Origin: Sphingobacteriaceae bacterium UBA6709
GTDB taxonomy: Bacteria; Bacteroidota; Bacteroidia; Sphingobacteriales; Sphingobacteriaceae
NCBI GenBank assembly: GCA_002454425.1
Contig: DKIV01000046.1
Coordinates: forward strand, 32,566-85,750
Direction: 5' to 3'
DNA length: 53,185 nt
Every line of letters begins with the position of its first letter. Within the stretch, counting starts at the first letter, position 1. Under the pieces are notes generated by a model. The model ran no database searches, was not told where the DNA came from, and was given only the letters and a program-made list of their open reading frames with translations. Shown here piece by piece: positions 25,871-33,088 of this stretch. The position numbers and the translations under genes were made by a program.

Positions 25871-27058
25871 ATGAATATTCTTAAGCTTATCGGTAGGAAT
25901 ACGGCACTTTTTAACGATGATATTTCATCAAATGCAGAAGCGTTAGAATCCATCGTAGCGGCCTCTTCTTTTCTTGTGTTGGGAGGAGCCGGATCAATAG
26001 GGCAGGCAGTGGTAAAGGAACTGTTTAAACGCCGTCCGGCTAAACTACATGTGGTAGATCTCAGTGAAAATAACCTCGTAGAACTGGTGCGAGACATACG
26101 TAGCTCTTTCGGATATATTTCCGGTGATTTTCAAACCTTCGCACTAGATATTGCGTCCGTAGAATATGATGCCTTTGTGAAGCAGGATGGAAAGTACGAC
26201 TATGTACTAAACCTGTCGGCCCTTAAGCATGTACGCAGTGAGAAAGATCCATATACGCTTATGCGCATGATTGATACTAATATCTTTAACACCGTGAAGA
26301 CCGTGAAACAAGCGGTTGCCGGAGGAGCAAAGAAATATTTCTGTGTATCGACAGATAAGGCGGCAAATCCGGTAAATATGATGGGCGCCTCTAAGCGGAT
26401 CATGGAAATGTTCCTGATGGAATGCAGTGAGCAAATAGAGATCTCGATGGCTCGTTTTGCGAATGTTGCTTTTTCAGATGGCTCTTTGCTGCATGGCTTC
26501 AATCAGCGTATCCAGAAACGTCAGCCTATTGTTGCTCCGAATGATGTGCGTCGTTATTTTGTTACTCCTCAGGAGTCGGGCGAGCTATGTCTCATGTCCT
26601 GTATTTTTGGAGAAAACCGGGATATCTATTTTCCTAAGCTAAGTGAGCACATGCACCTGATTACGTTCTCTCAGATTGCTGAGGAATATTTACGTGAGAT
26701 GGGATATGAGCCGTGTAGCTGCGAAACAGAAGATGAAGCCCGGTCGCTGGTAGATCAGCTGGCAGTGCAACGCCAATGGCCTTGTTTATTTACATCTTCA
26801 GATACCACCGGTGAAAAAGATTTTGAGGAGTTTTTTACAACTTCTGAAATCTTGGATATGCAGCGCTATGCCGGACTGGGTATTATTAAGAATGACGCGA
26901 TATATGACGTTGAGTTGCTCCGCATGTTTGAGCACTCAATAAATCAGATGAAGCATAATATGGCCTGGAATAAGGAAGAGATAGTTTCTTTGTTTCATGC
27001 CTTGATCCCGGATTTTGGGCATAAGGAAACGGGAAAATACTTAGACGCTAAAATGTAA
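25871..27058 (+). CDS. legB: Nucleotide-HexNAc 4,6-dehydratase (LegB role, FlaA1/CapD-like)
   Basis: Predicted first dedicated step: NAD-dependent 4,6-dehydration of a nucleotide-activated GlcNAc to the 4-keto-6-deoxy sugar. 395 aa, short-chain dehydrogenase fold: FLVLGGAGSIGQAVVKELF near residues 35-53 binds NAD; LSALKHVRSEKDP follows; the active-site stretch STDKAANPVNMMGASKR near 162-178 has Met where classical SDR enzymes have Tyr, the pattern of the FlaA1/WbpM group. No N-terminal membrane region, so soluble like FlaA1. A C-terminal extension of about 100 residues is not matched to anything. Overlaps the next gene as TAATG. Whether the donor is UDP- or GDP-GlcNAc is not settled. Confidence 0.85.
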   Translation: MNILKLIGRNTALFNDDISSNAEALESIVAASSFLVLGGAGSIGQAVVKELFKRRPAKLHVVDLSENNLVELVRDIRSSFGYISGDFQTFALDIASVEYDAFVKQDGKYDYVLNLSALKHVRSEKDPYTLMRMIDTNIFNTVKTVKQAVAGGAKKYFCVSTDKAANPVNMMGASKRIMEMFLMECSEQIEISMARFANVAFSDGSLLHGFNQRIQKRQPIVAPNDVRRYFVTPQESGELCLMSCIFGENRDIYFPKLSEHMHLITFSQIAEEYLREMGYEPCSCETEDEARSLVDQLAVQRQWPCLFTSSDTTGEKDFEEFFTTSEILDMQRYAGLGIIKNDAIYDVELLRMFEHSINQMKHNMAWNKEEIVSLFHALIPDFGHKETGKYLDAKM

Positions 27059-28221
27059 TGAAAGAAAATACTCCATTTTATCAATCCTTGATAGCCTTTG
27101 TCAGGCAACAGTTTCCGCATAAGGAGTTTGTTGGTCTGCATGAGCCAGTTTTCCTGGCAAATGAAAAGCAGTATGTCGTAGACGCTATCGATTCAACCTT
27201 TGTGTCGTCTGTCGGAGCCTACGTTAATCGCTTCGAGGAAATGATGACAGAGATCACCGGTGCTAAGTTTGCTGTGGCTGTAGTAAACGGTACCAATGCC
27301 TTACATCTGGCTTTGCTACTTGGCGGAGTTAAGGAAGGTGAGGAGGTCTTAAGCCAGTCGCTTACTTTTATCGCCACTGCAAATGCTATCAGCTATTGTG
27401 GCGCCTCGCCGGTGTTTATCGACGTGGATCGTGACACCATGGGGCTCTCGCCAAAAGCTGTTTTAGGTTTTCTGGAACAACATGCGGAGCGCCGTGGGGA
27501 TGCAACTTATAACAAAAATACCGGTCGCAGAATTGCTGCTTGTGTGCCAATGCATACGTTTGGCTTCCCCTGTAGGGTTGACGAGCTGCGGGAGATCTGT
27601 GACCACTGGAATATCAAACTTATAGAGGACGCCGCGGAATCGCTGGGTAGCTATTATAAGGGAAAGCATACCGGGCGGTTTGGACAGCTTGGAGTTTTTA
27701 GCTTTAATGGAAATAAAATCGTGACCAGCGGCGGCGGCGGCGCTATCGTTACTGATGATGAGGACTTGGCGAAGAAGGCGAAACACCTTACCACGCAGGC
27801 GAAAGTTCCGCATCGTTGGGAGTTTGTACACGATGCCATCGGATATAACTACCGGATGCCGAATTTAAATGCGGCCTTGGCATGTGCTCAGCTTGAACAA
27901 TTGACAATGTTCCTCGATAATAAGCGAGAACTTGCCTTGCGTTATACTTCTTTTTTTAAGGATTCGCCTCTGTTGTATGCTCAGGAAATTGAGGGTGCAA
28001 AAGCTAATTATTGGCTGAATGCGGTAATCTGCAGGGATAAGGAACAACGTGATGAGTTGCTCGAATTTACTAATTCTAACGGAGTGATGAGCAGACCTAT
28101 CTGGGAGCTGATGAACAGACTTCCGATGTTCAAGAACGAGGTAAGAGATGCTCTGGAGAACAGTATCTGGCTGGCTGACCGCGTTGTAAACATTCCAAGC
28201 GGAGTAAGTGTCGCGAGATGA
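27058..28221 (+). CDS. legC: PLP-dependent sugar aminotransferase (LegC role)
   Basis: Transfers an amino group, probably from glutamate, to C4 of the 4-keto sugar made by the preceding enzyme. 387 aa, DegT/DnrJ/EryC1 fold type I. Marks: VAVVNGTNALHLALLLGGV near residues 73-91, SQSLTFIATANAI, FIDVDRDTMGL, IEDAAESLGSYYKGKHTG near 193-210, and the PLP lysine in FSFNGNKIVTSGGGG near 219-233. The N-terminus (HEPVFLANEKQYVVDAI) fits LegC-type enzymes. Overlaps legB by one base and the next gene as ATGA. Confidence 0.88.
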   Translation: MKENTPFYQSLIAFVRQQFPHKEFVGLHEPVFLANEKQYVVDAIDSTFVSSVGAYVNRFEEMMTEITGAKFAVAVVNGTNALHLALLLGGVKEGEEVLSQSLTFIATANAISYCGASPVFIDVDRDTMGLSPKAVLGFLEQHAERRGDATYNKNTGRRIAACVPMHTFGFPCRVDELREICDHWNIKLIEDAAESLGSYYKGKHTGRFGQLGVFSFNGNKIVTSGGGGAIVTDDEDLAKKAKHLTTQAKVPHRWEFVHDAIGYNYRMPNLNAALACAQLEQLTMFLDNKRELALRYTSFFKDSPLLYAQEIEGAKANYWLNAVICRDKEQRDELLEFTNSNGVMSRPIWELMNRLPMFKNEVRDALENSIWLADRVVNIPSGVSVAR

Positions 28222-28838
28222 AAGGATTGGTATTAATTGGAGGTGGTGGTCACTGTCGTGCTTGCATCGATGTAATTGAGGCTCAGAGACAATATCATAT
28301 TCGGGGGATTCTTGACGCTCAGGAGCCCCGCGGAACAAAAGTGTTGGGGTATGATGTGCTGGGTGGCGACGAGATGATACACTCGTTGGTGTCTGCAGAG
28401 ACGGAATTTTTAATTACTGTGGGGCAGCTCAAGACAGCCTCAGTACGACAGCGGATTTACGAGACCTTGATAAGTGCCGGCGCGCAGTTCGCTACGGTTG
28501 TATCACCGCGTGCTCATGTATCATCTCACGCTATCATAGGCGCCGGATCTATTATTATGCCTATGGCAGTGGTTAATGCCGGCGCATCGATAGGAGCGAA
28601 CTGCATTATTAATAGCGGTGCGATTGTTGAACACGATTGTGTGATAGGTGATATGACACATATCTCTACGGGCGCGCGCGTTAATGGAACGGTGAGTATA
28701 GGATCAAATGTATTTGTTGGAAGTGGCACGATTATTTCAAACAATATAAATATTTGCGACAACACTGTGCTCGGAGCTGGTTCGCTTATCCTAAAGGATA
28801 TCGACGTCGCGGGAGTATATAAAGGAATATATAAATAG
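28218..28838 (+). CDS. Hexapeptide N-acetyltransferase (PglD/NeuD-like)
   Basis: 206 aa. N-terminal Rossmann-like part LVLIGGGGHCRACIDVIEA at residues 4-22, then a left-handed beta-helix built from hexapeptide repeats (about 90-200) with the catalytic-type His in GAIVEHDCVIGDMTHIS near 136. This is the architecture of PglD, which acetylates the 4-amino group of UDP-sugars using acetyl-CoA, and of NeuD. In this operon it most likely acetylates the product of the aminotransferase (the LegH role in other organisms, there carried by a different fold). O-acetylation of the finished sugar is the alternative. Confidence 0.8.
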   Translation: MKGLVLIGGGGHCRACIDVIEAQRQYHIRGILDAQEPRGTKVLGYDVLGGDEMIHSLVSAETEFLITVGQLKTASVRQRIYETLISAGAQFATVVSPRAHVSSHAIIGAGSIIMPMAVVNAGASIGANCIINSGAIVEHDCVIGDMTHISTGARVNGTVSIGSNVFVGSGTIISNNINICDNTVLGAGSLILKDIDVAGVYKGIYK

Positions 28839-28847
28839 TTAATACGG

Positions 28848-29873
28848 ATGGGAAAAACCATTATCATAGCGGAAGCCGGAGTAAACCATAATGGTTCGCT
28901 CGAGAATGCCCTTAAGCTTGTTGACGCGGCCGTAGACGCGGGTGTCGACTATATCAAGTTTCAGACATTTAAAGCTAATAAATTGGTCTCTGCTACAGCA
29001 ATTAAGGCTGATTACCAATCGAAGAATACAGGAGATAGCTCCGAAAGTCAGCTGGAGATGCTCAAGAAGCTGGAGCTGAGCGAGGCTGATCATGTCAAGC
29101 TGCTTGCCTATTGCGCCCGGAAAAATATTAGCTTTTTCTCTACCGCCTTTGATCTTGAATCTTTGGGATATCTGGCAACCTTAGGACTGGATCTCGTAAA
29201 AATTCCGTCCGGTGAAATCACGAATCTTCCTTATCTGAAAATGGCCGCAGGCATTTTTCGGAAAGTCATATTGTCGACAGGGATGGCTACAATGACGGAG
29301 ATAGCTGATGCTATGCAGGTATTTTTGAATGAGGGCATCGCCCCGGAAGATATCACCATTCTACACTGCAATACGGAATATCCAACACCGATGGAGGATG
29401 TTAACCTAAAAGCGATGAATGCCATAGGTGAGCATTTTAAGACATCAATAGGATATTCTGACCATACCTTAGGGATAGAGGTCCCCATTGCCGCCGTAAG
29501 TTTAGGCGCTACAATAATTGAGAAGCATTTCACCCTTGACAAAAGCATGCCGGGGCCCGACCACGCGGCGTCGCTTGATCCATTGGAATTGAAACAAATG
29601 GTGAAGGCTATCCGGAATATAGAGCAGGCACTTTCAGGCTCGGGGATGAAGGAACCGTCTTTTTCGGAGCAGAAGAATATCAAGATAGCAAGGAAAAGCA
29701 TTCATATCGCAAAGGACCTTTCCGCAGGACATGTATTGACTGCGGATGATCTGGAGATGCTTAGGCCGGGAGATGGTATTTCTCCCATGGCTATGGATTC
29801 TGTGATTGGCAAAGGCTTGAATAAACATTTACCTGCCGGATATAAACTCACATATTCCGATCTTTTACTATGA
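28848..29873 (+). CDS. legI: Nonulosonate synthase, NeuB family (LegI role)
   Basis: Condenses a 2,4-diacetamido-6-deoxymannose (or ManNAc) with phosphoenolpyruvate to a nine-carbon acid. 341 aa. TIM-barrel domain to about residue 265: IIAEAGVNHNGSLENALKLVD at 5-25, DYIKFQTFKANKLV, FSTAFD, KIPSGEITNLPYL near 116-128, LSTGMATM, HCNTEYPTP, IGYSDHTLGIEVP, and the metal-site block EKHFTLDKSMPGPDHAASLDP near 225-245. A C-terminal SAF/antifreeze-like domain covers about 283-341. The neighbouring genes favour legionaminate over sialic acid. Ends in an ATGA overlap with the next gene. Confidence 0.9.
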   Translation: MGKTIIIAEAGVNHNGSLENALKLVDAAVDAGVDYIKFQTFKANKLVSATAIKADYQSKNTGDSSESQLEMLKKLELSEADHVKLLAYCARKNISFFSTAFDLESLGYLATLGLDLVKIPSGEITNLPYLKMAAGIFRKVILSTGMATMTEIADAMQVFLNEGIAPEDITILHCNTEYPTPMEDVNLKAMNAIGEHFKTSIGYSDHTLGIEVPIAAVSLGATIIEKHFTLDKSMPGPDHAASLDPLELKQMVKAIRNIEQALSGSGMKEPSFSEQKNIKIARKSIHIAKDLSAGHVLTADDLEMLRPGDGISPMAMDSVIGKGLNKHLPAGYKLTYSDLLL

Positions 29874-30985
29874 GAGTAGCAGTATTAACCAGCTCCAGAG
29901 CTGATTTTGGAATATACCTTCCACTCTTAAAGGCCTTAAATTCGAATAGCTCTTTTGAACTGTCCATTATTGCTTTCGGAACGCATCTGTCTGTTCAGCA
30001 TGGATATACGTTGGCTCAGATTAAAGAACATGGATTTGAGAATATTTATACCGTAGAATCGATGGTGCTGGGGGATACCCCCGAATGCATCGCGACAGCT
30101 ATGGGATTAACGCAAATTAAGTTCGCGACTTTCTGGCACGGCCATGCTGCCAATTTTGATCTGATCCTTTGCCTTGGCGATCGTTACGAGATGCATGCCG
30201 CGGTGTACGCGGCGATTCCATTCAATCTTGTTTTTGCTCATTTTCACGGAGGGGAGACCACCGAGGGCGCTATTGATAATATTTTCAGACATGCCATAAC
30301 GCTTGCTTCCCGCTATCACTTCGTCGCTACTCAGACTTTTGCGGACAAGGTAAGTGCTATTAAAGGAAGTGCGGAAGGTGTGTATCATGTCGGATCTATG
30401 AGTTTGCAGAATCTTACTGATTTGCCCCTGTTGACTGTAGCGGAATTTAAGGAGAAATGGAATGTTGATCTTTCTTTCCCGACCATTCTGGTTACCCTGC
30501 ATCCTGAAACGGTAGGGGTGGAGATGAATAGCCATTACGCCCATGTTATAAGCTCAGTAATACGGAAGCAGACGCGCTTCCGGGTTTTGCTTACCATGCC
30601 CAACGCGGATACTGCCGGAAATACCGTCCGGAATATCTTTATCAATGAACTTTCAGACTTGAAGCATGTTAGAATGATTGAGAATTTAGGCTCTCAGAGC
30701 TACTTCACCGCGATGAAATATTGTTCTTTCCTCTTGGGAAATACTTCAAGCGGAATCATTGAAGCGGCATCCTTTGGTAAATATGTTATTAATCTGGGCG
30801 ATAGGCAAAAAGGTCGGGCTCATTCAGATAATATTTTTAACACAGGCTTCGATGAGGACCAAATTCAGGCGGCTATTCAGGAAATTGAGAAAGATGATGT
30901 TTTTAAGGGAGAGAACATTTACTACAAAGAAGATTCTGTGGATAGCGTCATAGAAATTTTAAAAGGCATACATACTAATGAATAA
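29870..30985 (+). CDS. legG: Hydrolysing nucleotide-sugar 2-epimerase, NeuC family (LegG role)
   Basis: Inverts C2 and cleaves the nucleotide, releasing the free manno-configured sugar for the synthase. 371 aa, GT-B-like epimerase fold. Marks: VLTSSRADFGIYLPLLKAL at residues 5-23, LCLGDRYEMHAAVYAAIPF near 103-121, FHGGETTEGAIDNIFRHAIT near 127-146, HVGSMSLQNL, VTLHPETVG near 200 and LGNTSSGIIEAASFG near 288-302. Overlaps the synthase gene as ATGA and the next gene by eight bases. Confidence 0.9.
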   Translation: MRVAVLTSSRADFGIYLPLLKALNSNSSFELSIIAFGTHLSVQHGYTLAQIKEHGFENIYTVESMVLGDTPECIATAMGLTQIKFATFWHGHAANFDLILCLGDRYEMHAAVYAAIPFNLVFAHFHGGETTEGAIDNIFRHAITLASRYHFVATQTFADKVSAIKGSAEGVYHVGSMSLQNLTDLPLLTVAEFKEKWNVDLSFPTILVTLHPETVGVEMNSHYAHVISSVIRKQTRFRVLLTMPNADTAGNTVRNIFINELSDLKHVRMIENLGSQSYFTAMKYCSFLLGNTSSGIIEAASFGKYVINLGDRQKGRAHSDNIFNTGFDEDQIQAAIQEIEKDDVFKGENIYYKEDSVDSVIEILKGIHTNE

Positions 30986-32033
30986 GATCTATCAGCATAT
31001 TGTTAATGTAGATTCTGAAGCACGGGAGGCTTTACGGGCTTTGGATGTTCTGGCTGACAGTGCCAGCAGGACATTGTTCGTGGTGAACAGCGAGAATGTG
31101 CTTGTTGGCTCCATTACCGATGGTGACATTCGGCGAGGCTTACTGAACGGGTTGGAGATCTCACATCCTATTTCGGTATTCATGAACACTCATTTCAAAT
31201 ACCTTGATAGTGGGAAGAACAACGTGAATGAGATCAATAAATTCAGAAAGGCCGACCTGCATCTGATTCCCATTGTTAATGAGGATTTTCAGATAGTTGA
31301 GATTTTGGATCTCAAGAAGTCTAAAACGCGCCTGGCCTTGTCGGCCTTGATTATGGCCGGCGGACGAGGCGAGCGATTACGTCCGCTGACTGATCATACG
31401 CCGAAGCCAATGCTTCAGATCGGAGCGAAGCCTATCCTGGAACACAACATTGATTTGTTAATAAGCTATGGCATTAAAGAGATTTATATCAGTGTACGCT
31501 ACCTGAAAGACGATATCATTTCCTATTTCGGTGATGGCTCATCGAAAGGGATCTCTATCAAGTACATTGAGGAGGTTGATGCCTTAGGAACGCTGGGAGC
31601 CTTGTCGCTCGTCGGGGAGCTGCAAAATCCTGATCTGTTGGTAATGAATTCGGATATTCTTACAAATATCGACCTGGAAGAGTTTTATACTTTTTATAAA
31701 GACCAGCAAGCGGCAATGGCCTTGGCGAGTATTCCTTACCATATCAATGTTCCCTATGCGGTATTGCAGACCGAGGGAACGGAGATCACTTCCTTTGTTG
31801 AAAAGCCGCGGTATACGTATTACTCTAATGGCGGGATCTACCTGATGAAGTTTGCTCTGAAATCATACGTTCCCGAAGGTCGCTCCTATAATGCTACTGA
31901 TTTGATGGAGGAACTGATCGCGTCGGAAAGAGAGTCACTTGTGCATTATCCCTTACTTAATTATTGGTTGGATATAGGCAAGCACGAGGACTATAAGAAA
32001 GCGCAGGAAGATATAAAATACCTGAAGTTCTAA
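30978..32033 (+). CDS. ptmE: CBS-domain nucleotidyltransferase (PtmE/LegE-like)
   Basis: 351 aa. The N-terminal 110 residues look like a CBS pair (VVNSENVLVGSITDGDIRRGLL near 32-53). The nucleotidyltransferase domain begins at ALIMAGGRGERLRPLTDHTPKPML near 121-144, the G-x-G-x-R ... PK signature, with VMNSDILTNIDLEEF near 217 and NGGIYLMK near 272. In Campylobacter jejuni, PtmE has this architecture and makes GDP-glucosamine for legionaminate; the CBS pair may sense a nucleotide. Here it follows legG and precedes legF directly. The nucleotide used is inferred only from that parallel. Confidence 0.85.
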   Translation: MNKIYQHIVNVDSEAREALRALDVLADSASRTLFVVNSENVLVGSITDGDIRRGLLNGLEISHPISVFMNTHFKYLDSGKNNVNEINKFRKADLHLIPIVNEDFQIVEILDLKKSKTRLALSALIMAGGRGERLRPLTDHTPKPMLQIGAKPILEHNIDLLISYGIKEIYISVRYLKDDIISYFGDGSSKGISIKYIEEVDALGTLGALSLVGELQNPDLLVMNSDILTNIDLEEFYTFYKDQQAAMALASIPYHINVPYAVLQTEGTEITSFVEKPRYTYYSNGGIYLMKFALKSYVPEGRSYNATDLMEELIASERESLVHYPLLNYWLDIGKHEDYKKAQEDIKYLKF

Positions 32034-32747
32034 ATGAAAATTCTATATATCATACCTGCGCGTGGCGGGTCCAAAGGCGTCCCCAGGAAAAACGTCCGGC
32101 TCCTGAATGGCAAGCCGCTTATCGCTTATAGCATCGAGATGGCACTGTCCGTGGCGTCAGCGGAAGATATTTGTGTCACTACCGATGATGATGAGGTTAT
32201 TGAAGTAGCTAAGTCATGCGGTTTGGAAGTCCCTTTTAAACGTCCTGCGCATCTTGCTTCAGATAGCGCCGGTTCCTATGAAGTTTTGTTGCATGCCCTC
32301 GCTCACTATGAGAGCATTGGCAGGAGATATGATGCTGTTATGCTTCTACAGCCGACATCGCCCTTTCGAACCTCACAGCATCTGAAGGATATAACAAGCC
32401 TGTATACACCGCAGTTGGACATGGTGGTGTCAGTAGGACGCTCGCATCAAAATCCCTACTTCAATTTATTTGAAGAAAAGGCTGACGGATTTCTTGAAAA
32501 ATCAAAGTCTGGCCATTACGAAGGGCGACAAGCCGTTCCGCCCGTGTATTTTTATAACGGATCATTGTACCTCATAAACGTAAACTCGTTAAAAGAAATG
32601 CCCCTGTCGGCATTTGAACATGTAAAGAAATTTCTGATGTCTGATATCTGCTCTTACGATATAGATACCATGCTCGATTGGGCGATTTGTGAGACGATAT
32701 TGGCAAATCAGTACTTCTCCTTTGATGTCGGTGATGCGAATTCCTGA
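32034..32747 (+). CDS. legF: CMP-nonulosonate cytidylyltransferase, NeuA family (LegF role)
   Basis: Activates the nonulosonic acid with CTP to the CMP-sugar used by transferases. 237 aa. It opens with the family signature IIPARGGSKGVPRKNVRLLNGKPL at residues 5-28, then VTTDDDEVIEVAKSCGLEVPFKRP, LLQPTSPFRTSQHL near 103-116, and the VYFYNGSLYLI block near 171. The start codon directly abuts the stop of the preceding gene, so it is the last gene of the seven-gene operon. No further gene until the OPX gene 341 bases later. Confidence 0.92.
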   Translation: MKILYIIPARGGSKGVPRKNVRLLNGKPLIAYSIEMALSVASAEDICVTTDDDEVIEVAKSCGLEVPFKRPAHLASDSAGSYEVLLHALAHYESIGRRYDAVMLLQPTSPFRTSQHLKDITSLYTPQLDMVVSVGRSHQNPYFNLFEEKADGFLEKSKSGHYEGRQAVPPVYFYNGSLYLINVNSLKEMPLSAFEHVKKFLMSDICSYDIDTMLDWAICETILANQYFSFDVGDANS

Positions 32748-33024
32748 TAGCTATGTACTTGCTTAAATCTTAAAAAAGATCGTTGTGCCTGTTCGGACAT
32801 TGCTAATCTTTAAATAATTGCAGGTGGTAGAGCCTTACATGGCACAGGATTTAGACTCTCGCTTAATTGCGGAAAAGTGCTACATGCTAAAATAGGAGGC
32901 CTGCCTTATCGCCTCAGAAGGTTTTATGAATCTAAAATAACGGTTTAGCGACCCCAGGAGCCCATATATTGGGTCTGATATTTTTTTATTGATATAAAAC
33001 ATTTTATGTATCCTAATTGTATCT
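32748..33024 (+). other. Leader/intergenic region before the capsule export gene
   Basis: No gene seen. It holds a hairpin GAGGC/GCCTC (32896-32915, 10-nt loop) and, further on, a terminator-like structure at 32950-32988 (separate entry). A stretch near 32821-32845 (CAGGTGGTAGAGCC) was compared with JUMPstart/ops and found too unlike it. Confidence 0.5.
32950..32988 (+). terminator. Terminator or attenuator candidate before the capsule operon
   Basis: GACCC (32950-32954) can pair with GGGTC (32971-32975); alternatively CCCA (32961-32964) pairs with TGGG (32970-32973). A run of Ts begins five bases after the stem. It could end the nonulosonate operon or attenuate read-through into the capsule genes. 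Confidence 0.45.
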
Positions 33025-33032
33025 TAACTTTG
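33025..33032 (+). promoter_or_regulatory. -7 element of the capsule operon
   Basis: TAACTTTG, 57 bases before the GTG start at 33089 and downstream of the terminator-like structure. No TTG at 19-20 bases upstream. Confidence 0.5.
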
Positions 33033-33088
33033 CGGTTGAAAAATATCTTAAGGGTACCTAATCAACCGTAACGTTTTTTGTTAGAAAA

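Noticed and set aside
32821..32860. Possible JUMPstart/ops element before the capsule genes
   Set aside because: CAGGTGGTAGAGCC shares only scattered bases with the known element, and RfaH-type control is not expected in this phylum.
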